Positions 23,501-36,400 of a stretch of DNA of 64,000 nt are shown piece by piece (the first letter of the stretch is position 1; every line of letters starts with the position of its first letter). The DNA comes from Haemonchus contortus (Eukaryota; Nematoda; Chromadorea; Rhabditida; Trichostrongylidae), in NCBI GenBank assembly GCA_000469685.2, contig LS997565.1:36553145-36617144 (forward strand), written 5' to 3'. The translations under genes and the position numbers were made by a program. The notes beneath the pieces were generated by a model. The model searched no databases and was not told where the DNA came from. It worked only from the letters and a program-made list of their open reading frames with translations.

Positions 23501-25316
23501 AAGATTTATTTCACTCCTATTCAAACTTATACCGTCAATTTTTGTCGAGACAAAGCAGAGATACTTTTTTCTTTTCAAGATACCGTCATACTCTACACGA
23601 TAGCTTACGCTTGATACATTCAAAAGAAGAAGGTTCACCGTGTTTGTGTTCACATTCATTCTGAGCACCGTGCTCTTTATCCCTAGCAACTTCGAAATTG
23701 TTTTTCAGTCTTTTCGACCATATGATTCTAAAGGTGTAGTGGCCAGTGGCGGGCTATCACACACGCATGGCCCGGGTAACAAATCCCGGGTCGGTATCCG
23801 CATAAGCCAACCACTTACTCCATCTTTTTAAGGCTCATTACTTGTAACAGACTACTCCACCGTTAGCCATTGAATTGGCCAAATATACATTCAATATACC
23901 ACAGTATTCTAAATGGAAGCCGAATGAGCGTACGCATGTCAAAAAGAGATTCATCGATACCAAAGAATTTACTCTTCAAGAAGTCTCAGAAGTGAAAGGG
24001 ACAGAGAGCAGAGTTGTTTGGTCGAGCAGGATTTCGGCACAAGTTGGTGCCTTCTTACGGGTGTGGTGCGATTCACGCGTCAATATAATGAGGTCTACGG
24101 ACGAGACACGCTATAATATCATGCCTACCATCGTATTGGGATAAATGAGATTTTATAAGCAACATAAGTAACAAATGACCAACTATGCACGTTTACAGAA
24201 GGATTGCGTCTTCTAGGATTGAACTTTCGACACGGAAATTGTTGACATGTGAACTGAATTCTTAATCTCGAAAGGGCCTCATTGCCATAGTAAAGAGATT
24301 TGTTCTAACTCATAGTGAAGCCGTGGACTACTACAAATCTTATTTGGTCCGGCTTAACAAAAGGGTACTGAAGCAATGCTGCTTGCGCCAAGAGCTCTAA
24401 TGGGGTCACGCGTGAATCGCTTCCCCCCCCCCCCCTTCTTACTGAATCAATGCTAAAAGCACATTAAACATTATTTCAAAACCCAAAATGGTTTATCACA
24501 GCATCGCGTAATGCACACACACTGCGTAACGCATTCATCGCCCATATGATTCATGCATCGTCCCAACTGCGATCTCTAAGCAATCGCTCAATACATACGT
24601 AGCTGCGATTGAAACCTACATGCCGCAAAATACGAAGGTCATCGAAAGCATGGTATAAGACAAGGCAATAACCACCGCATACCTGTGATGTTTGTGGGGC
24701 AGCACTCAGCATCCTTACAAGGAGTACGTCACCAGCTTGAACACCCAAAGCCTGAAACACGGGGCAGAGCTGGATACAGGAATTTTGGCCTCTTTCACAC
24801 AGACGCATGTAGGAGGTGAGGAGGAAAATGAAATAATAAGTGAATGGGTGAGCCTGAGGAAGAAAAACTGACGCCCTTTTCTGAGCCAATTCATCGAACT
24901 GACGTTTGTAAAGATTTCCTTGACCTAAGCAAAACTTCACTGGAGGTCAATTCAATAGGGGAGGAGAGTGGAACAGAGGAAGCAGTACAATACCTCACAT
25001 CATGGAGGAAAGGAAGCAGAGACGGTGTTGCGATCGGTTAAAACGCAAGCAATTGGGTTACCTCTAGGGTTTGTGAAGGATTCGCCAACAGTTTTCCATC
25101 TTTGAGAGTGGCCATCTTGCTTGGAGGTACTTCGGTCCCGAAAAGCTCAGCAGAACATAGTGCGAGTAGATCATTGAGCTAAACGCTTTCCTTATTACAG
25201 CATTACATTACCGAAATCGACAAACACGAAAAGCCTAGACGAAGACCACATACCGTCATATCTCCTGGAACATCGTATCCTGTTTCGGCGACCAGATTTG
25301 TGAGGGACACGAACAT
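20550..25316 (-). CDS. ddi-1: DDI1 homologue: UBL, retroviral-like aspartic protease, UBA
   Basis: Fourteen exons in perfect phase (421 aa): 25254-25316, 25062-25178, 24683-24751, 23447-23488, 23332-23382, 23219-23278, 22792-22876, 22580-22722, 21738-21834, 21322-21453, 21134-21263, 20970-21076, 20676-20772, 20550-20622. Residues 1-83 form the ubiquitin-like domain ([33 protein letters not shown]). A helical linker follows ([17 protein letters not shown]). The protease domain starts near 211, with catalytic D-S-G at 241-243 ([18 protein letters not shown]), RGVGGT flap-side sequence and the [17 protein letters not shown] block. A UBA domain lies near 366-400 ([20 protein letters not shown]). 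DDI1 delivers ubiquitinated clients to the proteasome and cleaves NRF1/SKN-1A to activate proteasome genes. The start codon is one base after TTGCTTCCAG, a likely spliced-leader acceptor. Large introns hold repeats. Confidence 0.95.
22173..22410. repeat. Head-to-head pair of tRNA-like units (inverted repeat)
   Basis: Left unit about 22173-22244 (minus), right unit about 22338-22410 (plus). Each starts GCGGT(T/C)TCGGTAGTGTA, has GGGATAGAGCA (box A/D-arm like) and CGGATTCGAGTC (box B/T-arm like). The right unit can pair GTCTCGG with CCGAGAC as a 7 bp acceptor-like stem, but the T stem is poor, so they are tRNA-derived and not functional tRNAs. Located in ddi-1 intron between the UIM-like linker and protease exons. 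Confidence 0.65.
23728..23822 (+). mobile_element. tRNA-like SINE, copy 4 (head only)
   Basis: Contains GTAGTGGCCAGTGGCG, the ACACACGCATGG block, a box B-like AAATCCCGGGTCG and AGCCAACCA, then stops. In ddi-1 intron 3. A 13-C run lies further on at 24423-24435. Confidence 0.65.
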
Positions 25317-25325
25317 TCTGGAAGC
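25316..25325 (-). promoter_or_regulatory. Likely trans-splice acceptor of ddi-1
   Basis: Minus strand reads TTGCTTCCAG-A-ATG, a 3' splice site with no matching upstream coding exon and only one base before the start codon. This is the usual picture for spliced-leader addition in nematodes; the leader itself is not in the window. Confidence 0.55.
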
Positions 25326-26464
25326 AACTGAAAAACGTTATCTTAAATATACAAAATGCATCACTCCGATAAGATAACACTGCGGCTTTGCATGCTTAAA
25401 GTAAAAAAGTTGAAGCAAATGTACCTCATTTTATCGTGCTCGAAACTACATACAGGAAGATCGAAACTATACTCAAGGAACAAAAATGATATAACTTTGA
25501 AACAAAGACAGGGATAACAGGATTTTACTGGGTGCTTACAAGGGTCTCTGAAGTAATGCTCCAGTCGCGCCGAAGAGAGGTGAGTGCAGATTGCACTGTT
25601 TCGTCAGAGTAAGTCAATAAGACAAGACTCCTCTTTCGGACCGAAATGATCTGAAATTCTGGGAAACCGCGAGACACTCGTATGAGATCAGAGGCTTCAA
25701 AAGATGGCCCAAGCACTTGAAAAAAAAGATTCTCGGTCTATCGACAATGTCTTTCGCATCCCTGGAACATGGAAGCTTCACATTTGAAAAGTGGTAGCAA
25801 AAACCTCGCAAAGCATGCTTCAGTTGCAAGCCTCTCGTATACAAATGAACTACGCAACGAAATGAATACATGTATCCAAAGGGTTGCTAAGAGAGGTTCA
25901 CGCAGAAATATAGGAAGCCATGATTAACATTAACAGATAAGGGCAGATCCCATTTTGATTGAACTAACAGTGCTCGTGACTGAACCATAAAAAACTGATG
26001 ACGTTTTGAAAAAAACTACCCTAGTTGTTAGCCGTTATACTAAGCATATGTTGTGTGGTTGCACACAACAACCATCGTTTGTCGTCTCCCATCCATTTTC
26101 TTGAAGCAGGCTTCGTTGAAGTTTTCTTCTTGAAGGAATAGCAATGCATCGTTCTTCGTATTTGTCATCCAGTTGTTCTCTTTTATTGCTGCGCGAATTC
26201 CGTATTTCTAAGACAGTATGAAGCAGTTCACGTCTATATTTCTAGTGGGGTGGCTGTTGGCAGCTCAATGTCGAATAGGGTTGCACAATCTGGTGAAATT
26301 TTTCTCTAAAATGCCTCCATTATAGTTACTTTCTATCATTTTTGATTGTCATCGACATCGTTTACTATTGTATAGGTAAATGCTATGTATGTTGCAGTGC
26401 CACTTCGTTATAACATGACTTTATGCTGAGTAACTTCGTTTTGTAGGGCTTTGGGTACCGCGAT
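25317..26464. other. Divergent promoter region of ddi-1 and nog-1
   Basis: 1.1 kb between two genes transcribed away from each other. No exon, repeat or RNA gene was recognised. Acceptor-like TTTTGTAG ends at 26446, 18 bases before the nog-1 ATG, and may receive a spliced leader. Confidence 0.5.
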
Positions 26465-29400
26465 ATGACGTCGCAGTATAACTTCAAACGGATAACCGTT
26501 GTTCCGACAGCATCGGTATGTTTCTGAACATAGATTGGATGGCATTTGAAGCTGCTTATTCATTTAGTTTAGAAAATTTTACTTACAGGAATTGAAGGAT
26601 GTCGTGCTGTCCAAGACACAACGAAAAACTCCCACTGTGATTCATAGGCAATATGCAATTGGACGAATACGTGCTTTTTACGCTCGGAAAATAAAATTTC
26701 TTCAGCAGACGCTCCATGACAAATTGACGCAGATCATCAATGAGTTTCCCAAAATGGAGGTATATTCTTTCAGTACTGTTTTACGAATTTCTTACATCAA
26801 TTGCGCTCCCTTTGATCATCTGTTAACTCAAATAGTCCTTACAGTCGTCCTTGAAACATGCTTGGCTTCCCAGAGCTTTCGGCTCGGTATGGCTTCTGCA
26901 CATAAGCTCATTTTGTACACATAATCAAACCTTCGAACGGAACCATTCCGCTTCACCAAATCTGATCGCTGGGCCATCAGGCGTCAACATTAAGATTGTG
27001 CGTCTTCCAAGCGAGGAGACCGTTCTTGAAAGGGGTCCCAAGGCTGTAGTGGTTTACTTCTGTAATTCGTTATAGAGTGTAGAGGTAAGGGGGAGGAGTA
27101 TTAATTAACTCTGGTTCATAAGTTCCTTATCGAGCTTGAAGTAACTGAAGTCAATTCGTCCACCCATGGGCTTACAAGAAAACTATAAGTACTCACAAAA
27201 AATATAGAAGGTCGTTTCATATTACCGTGCCAATCTCTTTTTCTTTTAGGAAGTTCACCCATTTTATTCCGACTTGATGAATATACTTTACGATAGGGAT
27301 CACTACAAAATTGCACTCGGACAAATGAATACTGCAAGGCACCTCATTGACGGGTAGCTATTTACTCCTCCAGTGATATACTTGTCATGAACGCTTTTAA
27401 TCTTGCAGAATTGCTCGCGAATATGTGCGTTTGATGAAATATGGTGATTCCCTTTATCGGTGTAAAATGCTGAAAAGAGCAGCCTTGGGTAGAATGGTCA
27501 AGTTACTGAAGCGCCAGAAGTCGAGTTTCGATTACCTTGAGCAAGTCCGGCAGCATCTTTCTCGTTTACCTTCCATCGACCCTGTTACAAGGTAAATTAG
27601 ATGACCTTTTCAACCCAGAAAGATCTATAAAATCAAGGGTGCTGTATATTTCAGAACGTTGATCCTGTGTGGTTTTCCGAATGTGGGTAAATCTTCCTTC
27701 ATTAATCAAGTAACTCGAGCAGACGTTGAAGTTCAACCGTATGCTTTCACAACAAAAGCTCTTTACGTGGGACATCTTGACTACAAATTTCTGCGGTGGC
27801 AGGTATGTCACCATGTATACAACCGTCGACATAATATAAACTGCGAACTATCGTTTACAAGCATTCATTTTGTATCATTCCTTCTATACATGGAATGTTT
27901 TATAAACTACTTTATTGTACTTTAAGGTGATTGACACTCCCGGTATACTGGATCAAGCACTTGAAGAAAGGAATACGATCGAAATGCAAGCGGTTACAGC
28001 TCTAGCACATCTCAAAGCTGCTATTCTTTTTGTTATGGATATTTCAGAACAATGTGATAGGACCATAGAGGAACAGGTAATAACAAATTTCTCAGTACTA
28101 TCGGTACATTCCTCAAAATTTGGAGGGAGCTCCTAAGGAATCTCATTGAAATTTGTTAAAAACAGTCACAAATTTATTGCCAGTTAACATTTTATGTTCA
28201 GTCTTGAACGTTGTGTTCCATTATTAGCCAGCTGTGACCATACTTCTTGTTTAGGTTAACTTGTTCGAGTCAATTCGGCCACTTTTCGCCAATAAGCCTG
28301 TGCTAATTGGCCTAAATAAGGTGCGTGAATGAATTATTTTTTTAGCTGTTATATCCTTATTGATAGCACCTTGCATAGAGACCTCTGCGTTTTTCTTTTC
28401 AGGTAGATATAGTACGTAGAGCTGATATTTCACCGGAGAAAGTAGCACATCTAGAGAAGCTTGAAAAAGAAGGAATACCTGTCATAGAGATGTCAACAGT
28501 TACTAAAGAAGGAATCATCACATTGCGAGATAAGGTACAATAAATGGTTACATGTTAAGGTCCAGGTCACATTGGTCCTGATTTGAAAAGGAGCTTAGGA
28601 TTATTCCCTCTCTCTCAGGCATGCGATGCGCTGCTAGCTCAGCGAGTGGAAACGAAATTACAGTCAAAGAAAGCGTCAGTGGAAGATACTGTATTGAATC
28701 GCATCTTTGTGGCCTATCCGACGCCAAGGGATGACAAGGTGAGAATAATGCTCGAATTTTCAATAATTTCATAGCGTTCTGAATCCTCAGCAGGTGAGCT
28801 GATTTTTTTGTCGGGTAGCAGTGAATCGTTTTTTCCTCTTTGTAGAAAAGAAGATTCCACTTCAGCTTAGGAGGTGGCCATCGCCAATTTTTGAAGTCAT
28901 TGCAAATTCGCTAAGCGCCCCGACATTTTCAATTGACTCAGTAGGGATAGTCTTCATGTTCGTCTACCTGGAAACCTGGGAATTTCTGTCTTCAGTGCTT
29001 GTGTGCCGAACAAGGTTTGATGGCTTCAAGGGGCAGATATTCGCGGAAACGGTTCGCTTAGATCTTTACCGTCCAAGTTTGGTAGGAGCACAGGTACAGT
29101 AGGAGTACAGGCAGGGATAAAATCACCGAGTTATACACCGGCTGGTTGCGTAAGTCATGGTGTACGCCAGGTACGCATTCAATACGCCGCTACATTTTTG
29201 AATGAAAGTTGAATGCGGGGCGCATTCCTCAGGCGGGTTTGAAACCAAACATGCAGGACTAAAATCTATATACAGGGAGAGGGGCAGGGATGGCTGAACG
29301 TGGGCCTAATAAGCTGGATTCGGTTGAAAATTGCGTTCTACTGTACCAGAGCGCCCAACTTTGGGTAAGGTGTAGGCGGCAGACCGGCTTTAACGAATTT

Positions 29401-30795
29401 TATATCGAGAATGTTCCGTTATCCGTTATCTGCCTGCAATCCACAAAGACTAATTTCTTGAGATTCTTTGACGACGTTTAAATCCTCATAGAAAGAGATC
29501 TACGAAAGATCTTACTAAATTTTTGCATACTAGAAGCTTTTCAATAACTTTAGGAAGGAAATTTAATTTTCTTTTCAAATTTTTAACTTTAGGAAAATTA
29601 GGTAAACTTTTCAAGGTTCACTGGTGGCGTTCATATATTTATGACTAACCATGTGCATTTGAGGTCCGTGCTCCGTATGTTCCCGAAACTGTAAGACAAC
29701 GCAAGCAACGCATGCAGACAGATGAGCCTATAGAAAGAGATGAAAGTATGCACTATCATGTTGATGTTCCGAGCTTGCCACGTACATTACCCAATTTTTA
29801 ATTGAATTCAGATACGAGAAGACTGGAGCGTGAACTAGAACTCGAGTTGGAAGACGAATATATACTGGATTTGAAAAAACACTACATGTTAAAGAATCCC
29901 GAGGAGAAATACGATGTTATCCCAGAGATTTGGGAAGGCCACAATCTGGCCGATTTCGTAGATGTAGAAATCCAGAAGGTGTGTGGTATGCTGCCTTCGG
30001 CTCATGACCGACGCTAATGATAGATGCGTGATGCGTATTTTTTTCTTAGAAATTGGCAGATCTGCTTGCCGAGGAGGAGTTGCGAGAAAAAGCGGGCGAG
30101 TACGATCCAGATCTGGACAGTGATGATGAAGAGACGAAAGAGAAGTTGGAACTGGCTAGACAAATTCGCGAAAAGGAGAAGTTGCTCACATTGGAGAACC
30201 AGATTAACAAGAAGAAAGCGGTAATATCATTTTTTCTTCGAGTTTCTTTTCCTTAAACAAACGATGTTATTTCATAGGGCAACCAAGTATCGCGATTGAA
30301 TGTTCGCAAGCGTGAGAGATCAATGAGCCGCCTGGAGGAGCAGATGGAAGAACTTGGTGTTGAGGTCTTGTAACGGAATTCAAGTTATTCGACGAAACTG
30401 TTCCTTAATTTCGCAGCATTCATTTCCAGGTTGACGCAAAGCGAATGAAAAATCTGCAAGGACAGGCTCAGAAGCCACAACTAGGCAAAAAGGTGAAGGT
30501 CGGCCGGTCACCAAGTTTGAGTGCATCACGGCCGCCACCAAGAGATGAGCTCGGTATTTCTAACAAGGCTGTGAGTACGCTTATTCCTTACTATTATATT
30601 GAGTGAGGGGAATCTACTGAATGATTAATGTAATATGTTTAGAAACGACTGAAGGCTGAGAAACTCCGCGCAAAGGCAATGCAGCGTCTGAAGCGCGAAG
30701 CAAGAAAGGGAGAGGCTGATAGACATGTGTACGATTTGAAACCCAAACACTTGTTCAGCGGAAAGCGGAAAATGGGAAAGACTGATCGAAGATAA
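26465..30795 (+). CDS. nog-1: NOG1 nucleolar GTPase (60S ribosome biogenesis)
   Basis: Fifteen exons, 641 aa: 26465-26515, 26589-26759, 27250-27353, 27409-27591, 27655-27802, 27927-28076, 28255-28320, 28403-28534, 28619-28738, 29664-29745, 29812-29978, 30050-30220, 30278-30364, 30430-30570, 30643-30795. The N-terminal helical domain is highly conserved ([23 protein letters not shown]). The GTPase has G1 GFPNVGKSS (about 176-184), switch region [13 protein letters not shown]3 DTPGILD and G4 NKVD split across exons 7 and 8. The C-terminus has KKK-rich helices and ends [20 protein letters not shown], the family ending. NOG1 binds pre-60S particles in the nucleolus and is needed for late 27S rRNA processing. 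Human NOG1 is 634 aa, so the model is full length. The exon 13 donor (GAG|GTCTTG) is weak. First gene of the probable four-gene operon. Confidence 0.96.
29137..29252 (+). mobile_element. tRNA-like SINE, copy 5 (3' half only)
   Basis: Contains CCGGCTGGTTGCGTAAGTCA, the ACGCATTCAATACGCCGCTAC segment and GAATGCGGGGCGCATTCCTC. The tRNA-like head is missing. Lies in nog-1 intron 9, which is the longest intron of that gene. Confidence 0.65.
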
Positions 30796-31132
30796 TATTC
30801 TTCTTTATCACCTGCATTGTCTACTGCATTGTTTTGAGGTTGGCATGTATATCGCCGTTCCCATATATGGAGTTTGGATGCGTATCATAGGAAAAAAATA
30901 CGTATATGATGGTTCACACTCGTCGTGTGAGCAGTTTGTTCCTATTGTTATCTTGTGGCTTGTTATCTGTTTCACATAGATATTCATGAACTTGTTGTTT
31001 TGTTGATTCAATGAAATTTTTATATTAATTGAACTTTTAAATGACATCATGCTACATCTAACATAGTCATATCGTGCCTATCTCATTTGATAGCTTGCAA
31101 TTTCTACAATGATCAGTCACTGATAGGTTGTA
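30796..31132. other. nog-1/rrp-8 intercistronic region
   Basis: 337 bp between stop and next start. No canonical AATAAA seen. Acceptor-like AG sites end at 31116 (ATGATCAG) and 31126 (CTGATAG), 16 and 6 bases before the rrp-8 ATG, as expected for trans-splicing of a downstream operon gene. Confidence 0.5.
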
Positions 31133-33188
31133 ATGGTGAAAGTCCAGACTTTGAAAGAACCGGAGGTTAAGCCGAATGCTACGGATTCTGTAGTTGCAAC
31201 GAAGCTTATAAAGGTAAAATGATCTTGTTGGTGCCTCCATAACTAGACCGAATAGAGCAAGGCTTTACTTTGACCCACTCTTCAGCGATAATTGAGTTTG
31301 CTTCAGAAACGCCGCCCATGGCGCAACAAAGTGCGCAAGAAAGCCAAGAAAGCACAAAAAGAAGCAGAAAGGGCGGAACGAGCGAAACTCATAGAGGCTT
31401 GTAGATTATTTTTTACTGCAAGACATGCATCGAATGTGTCAATGGTATCAACCAAGAGCTATCTTTTCAGAATACTCCAATCCCTGTACCAGAGTCAGCT
31501 GTCAAAAAGAAAAAGAAGAAGAAAAGGAAGAAGAAGAAGTTTGTAGACAGTGTTGAGAAGTTAGAAGAGAAAGCTCCGAGTGAGGAATCTTCTACTCGAG
31601 AAAGCTTTGAAAAACTTGAAGCTGGCCGCTTCAGGTAAATGGTGACCGTTTGCATCTGAGTAAATTTGCTATTTTTAGTCGTAAGAATTAAGGTTCCTGA
31701 ATGAACAGCTTTACACAATGACGGGCTCAGAAGCTTGGGAATATTTCCAAGAAGATCCCGACGCCTTCAGGTGTTACCACAATGGATTCGCTGAACAAGT
31801 AGGTCGAAGCCATCGGCCGATTCATTCTGCATCTTATGGTCATCGATATTTTAGGTGAAAAAGTGGCCAAACCATCCACTCTCCAACATAATAAGTTGGT
31901 TAAAGACCAAGCCAAGTGGATCCGTTGTGTTCGACATGGGCTGTGGAGAAGCCAAAATAGCAGCTACCCTTGGTGACATGCACAAGGTCAGCTGGTTCTA
32001 AAAGAGCAGGATTAGAATTCTGCCTGCAACAAGAATTCCTCTCCCTTTACATCTTTCTTTTTGTCTTATGATAGAGAGGTCGTTGCATTCAGATGCTGCG
32101 ACATCCTGCCTCCGAATAAGAAACGATTTCTATTAGACCTGCCAAGTTCTTTCCCTCACGTTCCCTTTATGAGAGCTTAGTGATTTCCTGTCTTTTCTTC
32201 ATTTTTGACCTTCGGTTTCTATGTATCTCACTTGCTCTGTTTCTATGATCCTGACGTTGCCTTTATAACTTGTCCTTTACGATTTTTCCATCAAATCATT
32301 CGACTTATATTGTTGTACTCGAACAATTCTTACTGATAATCCAGATTGTATGTCTTTTCCGGATCCTTTTTTGTTCAGGTGCACTCATTCGACCTTGTTG
32401 CTGTGAACGATCATGTAACAGCATGTGACATGGCCCATTTGCCGATGGAAGATCTATCCGCTGACATTGTTATATTTTGTCTTTCTCTCATGGGGACGAA
32501 TCTTAGTGACTATATTAAGGAAACTAGGAGGGTGTTGAAGCTTGGGTGAGTCAAGTGTGTGATATGTATAGTTTTTATAAACATGTTGCTTGCAAAGCGG
32601 AATTTCGAAGAACCGGCGCCTGTAAGTTGGCAATTTCTCGGGTAGGGTCGCAGCCCTTGTTCACCTCTTCTTCATGACATTAAGAGAGCATTGCGGTGTG
32701 ACCTGCACATCGTTCAGAATCATTACTAAAGTGATACGTACATTAGCTCTCCCCACTTTTCGCGGTTTGTCATAATGCTATATGTCAGGAGTTTAGAAAA
32801 AAAATTCTTTTTTTAAATCGACTCCTGATCTCTACACTTTTTAGGGGCATACTAAAAATCGCTGAAGTTACTAGCCGTTTTGTTAATGTCAAGTTGTTCT
32901 GTGATGCTCTTTGCAAATTGGGTTTTGAATTAACTGAGAAGGTGAGTCTTATTCTGGTATCGTATTTTGGATGTCAGTTGTGTGCTATCTCTCTATCGCA
33001 GTAATATTGGACGCCTGAAGAGAACTTCTTGACAAGCATTGTTAGCCTGAAAAACAAGTAATGGCAAGTTGTTTCAGAAACGATTGAACGACTATTTCAT
33101 AATGTTGGAACTAAGAAAGGTTGAAAAGGTGCAGAACAAGAGGCCGTTTGGGCTGAAATTGAAACCATGTTTATATAAAAAGCGTTAG
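31133..33188 (+). CDS. rrp-8: RRP8 nucleolar rRNA methyltransferase
   Basis: Eight exons, 331 aa: 31133-31213, 31307-31444, 31471-31634, 31693-31798, 31855-31986, 32379-32545, 32845-32941, 33078-33188. The N-terminal third is lysine-rich (a KKKKKKKRKKKKF run), typical of nucleolar proteins. The Rossmann-like methyltransferase begins with RFLNEQLYTMTGSEAWEYF and FQEDPDAF..YHNGFAEQVKKWP, followed by the SAM motif VVFDMGCGEAKIA (about 186-198), DMAHLPMEDLSADIVIFCLS, and VLKLGGILKIAEVTSRF. The last exon encodes DYFIMLELRK and ends LKPCLYKKR, matching the RRP8 ending. RRP8 makes m1A in 25S/28S rRNA; the C. elegans homologue is reported to do so. A coding-looking stretch at 33003-33060 sits in the last intron and is not used. 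It follows nog-1 as in C. elegans (from memory). Confidence 0.95.
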
Positions 33189-33482
33189 GGAACTGTATAC
33201 ATAGATAATGCTGCAGTCTAATGATGTTGACTTTTCATCCCATAATCATTGTATTAGTTGGTTTGGCTCTTTTGATCTATTATAGTTTTCTTCTTGTTTC
33301 TTTGTTGCTGCTGTTGTGTTTATTGTTATCGTTTATTGTTTATTTTGTTGCTATCGATCTGTTCTATAAAGATTTGTAAGCTCTACTGTATTCACGTTAT
33401 TTTTGACCATGGACGAGTATCCTTGTAACGGTGTTCTTTTTGTTGTTTTTTCTGTTGTTTCATTTCAAAATCTTTTTCAGTA
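33189..33482. other. rrp-8/set-14 intercistronic region
   Basis: 294 bp, T-rich. A strong acceptor CTTTTTCAG ends at 33480, two bases before the next ATG, consistent with spliced-leader addition. Confidence 0.55.
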
Positions 33483-36400
33483 ATGCCATCTAGTGAAAAG
33501 CTTTTCGAAGAAGAGCCTATATGTTTTGCTCTGGCTGTGAAACACGTATGATTTGGAACTTTTTTTGATCTTTGTGGTTTTCGTTACTTTATATATCGAC
33601 TGTTCAGCTCAATGCGTATTGCCACTCATGCCTCAAGATGGGGTCGGATTTGAAAAAATGCAAAGGTTGTCGAATGTTTTATTATTGTTCTGCTGACTGC
33701 CAGAAGAAGGACTGGCCTCTACATAAAACCGAATGCTCGATGTGTAAGGTGTGTGTAGAATTTTTCCCGCAAAATTTTACTCCCGAAGGTTCTTTTTCGG
33801 AAATTTCAGTTATTTTTGCACGTGCAGACCTTAATGGTTATAAAATGAAAAATTACAAAATATTTATTTCTGACTTGATACCTATCCAGAGCAGTAGCAC
33901 CAAGTTAGGCATGTTGATGACGATGTTGATTATATTCTTCAGAGGCTTGATGGAGTATCAAACGAAGAGGTCCGGCTTGTCATGCGATTGGCGATCAAGT
34001 GGGCCTCTGGCGATATGGGAGCGACCCAGGTTGACGATGGTAAGAGAGGTTCAGAGGTGAGAGCATTGAACAGAGTTGTTGTTGCAGATGTGCGTTCACT
34101 ATCAACCCTGCAACATCATGCTGAGGCTTTTGAAATCAAATCTCGTCAATTTTTAGAGGAGTATAAAGTATTCTGCAAGAAAGCTATTGTCGGTGATGAG
34201 GTCGTCAAACGGTGAGACCAAACTCCAACGATCGCCTTGTTAATAAGTTTTACATGCCAGCTCCCGATTTGGTACTCCCATCATCCTTTCTAGTTCCTCT
34301 GGAAGATATATCAAAGGCATGCCTGGGAACATTGCTCCTAACATTCATGATTTTGTGAGCGAAGCTCCCCAAAATGAAAGCAACCTTGAATGTGGGCTTC
34401 TCTAGCAGAGCGTGGCACTGTTCGAGCTCTCCCTTGAACACTGTAAAATGAGAAATATTCTCCTATAAAGCCTCAACTGGAAATAGCCCTAACCAGTAGC
34501 ACTTCAGCGAACCCGCAGTCAAGACCGTTTCCTTTTCGGCTTCAGAATTTTATGGGTCAGTGTAATGATCTTTTGGTTGCGAATAACGAGCAATATAGCG
34601 AGGTACACAACAACAGCAAGGTTGGCTCAAACAAGTGACGGAAAAACGTCCCCGACCTTTCTTGATCAAATTGCAATGTCACCTTGTGGGATTACTCTTT
34701 CGAAGCTTTTGCCTTCCTTTTCTTTGTAACAGACATGGACTTTTGATAGTGACCTTCTGGTTTCATTCTGACCCAGCGCTAGTGCGAGTTCTTGCACCCA
34801 TGTTCAGTTGATGTATTACATTCGAATCTTCTTTCCAACTTGAACATGTTATTTGTTTTCCTGTATTGTAATTTTAAATTTTACCACTTTTCAATATTTG
34901 TCTAATTGTAAGAATTTTTAGGCTGGCTAGGGTGGCATGCGTGAACAGTTTCTCGTTAACAAACAACTACAGTACGACTATAGGCATTGCTCTCTGCATT
35001 AAGCTCAGCGTTATCGATCATTCATGTAAGCCGAATGTGCGCTACGCCTATCGGTAAGTTTTTATTTGATGCATATGATAGCTTCTTATCGTGGAGTAGG
35101 CAGCGTCTTCATATTGACACGACGCTATGACTAAATGTGAGATGATTCCGGCCCTTCCAGCCCCCTATCCCGTTTCCCAAACCTGCTAGCTGCTAATTTG
35201 CTCTTTTCTACTTTGCATGACTTCGCCGTGGTGACTGTTCTCAATTACGGAGCTAATGCATAGCTTCTACCACCGACTGTTCAAGACGGGTGGGCCTTTT
35301 CAGGGTGTTCCACCATTAAAGCGGATGGTTGACACTCAGTTTTACTACTAAACTATAAAAATACTCTCTCAGCCATAACTTATGGTTAAAATATCGAAGA
35401 GTGAAGGAGTGGAAGTTGGAAGCCTGTCTTGTAAGCTTCACCCTTCTGTGTTGCAGATCATACGGTACTAACCTATTGCTTCACAGGATGATGCTCTTCC
35501 CTGTGATGTTGAATTTTTGGTATTTCCCTTGTACACTCTTTTCGCAAAATTGCAAACTTTACCTAAAAACAAACATTGCTATGAACGTTACTCTACCCTT
35601 CTTCACTTTGCTCTGATGGGAGAGGGCCTCTGGTTATTTTGTGTGGCACACATGTAGTGGTTACCATCAGGGAGGGATGTAATAGATATGGATGAAATAC
35701 ACACGTTCCTGGAAGCCGGTTTCCTGAAGATTGCGCTGAGTCAATCAACGGACTACTTTATTTAGAATTCCTATGCAATCCTATTGAAATACTGTAGGAG
35801 AGTGAAGTGCAGTGAGCCTTTTCTGGAATGAAAAGTTGCTCGGGGCAAAAATGGCAGAATGACTTTTGAAGTCGCCTTGATTGCGGTTTTTCACGATTTC
35901 ACGACACAGGACTGTTGCAGGAAATACTCCTACTTACTGCTAAGCATGGAACATTAAGTAGTGTAAACATGAAGGGACCCAGAATAACAATTCTTTCAGC
36001 GGAAATGACCGTACTGAAATTGCGCCATATTCCAAGGCTTTGTTACAGGGGAACCACAGCCGTGATGGTACCAACGGATATGTCGCATAAACCAAAATCT
36101 TTGAAAGAAGCAAGGCATTCATACATAAACGACCTACTGCCACGGAGTGTGCGTCGGGAAATCCTCATGGTAAGCTTGTTTTCTTTGTGCTTCCAAATGA
36201 TATCATGTGATAGTTTATTTAGAGGGACTACAATTTCGATTGCGAGTGTGAAGGCTGTCTCGACGAAGAGAGAAACGAGCGGATGGAAGCCTGGCACTGC
36301 GACGAATGCGGGGATGGATGGCTGAAACGCGACGATAAGGACGCGGAGTGCTCTCGGTAGTTAAATGTTTTTACGAAATTATTTTCGAATAGTTTACAAT

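Noticed and set aside
33003..33063. In-frame coding-like segment (YWTPEENFLTSIVSLKNK, then TAA) as last exon of rrp-8
   Set aside because: Its only acceptor (CGCAG) would put a TAA stop first, and the downstream exon 33078-33188 matches the conserved RRP8 ending (LKPCLYKKR) in phase. The segment is intronic.
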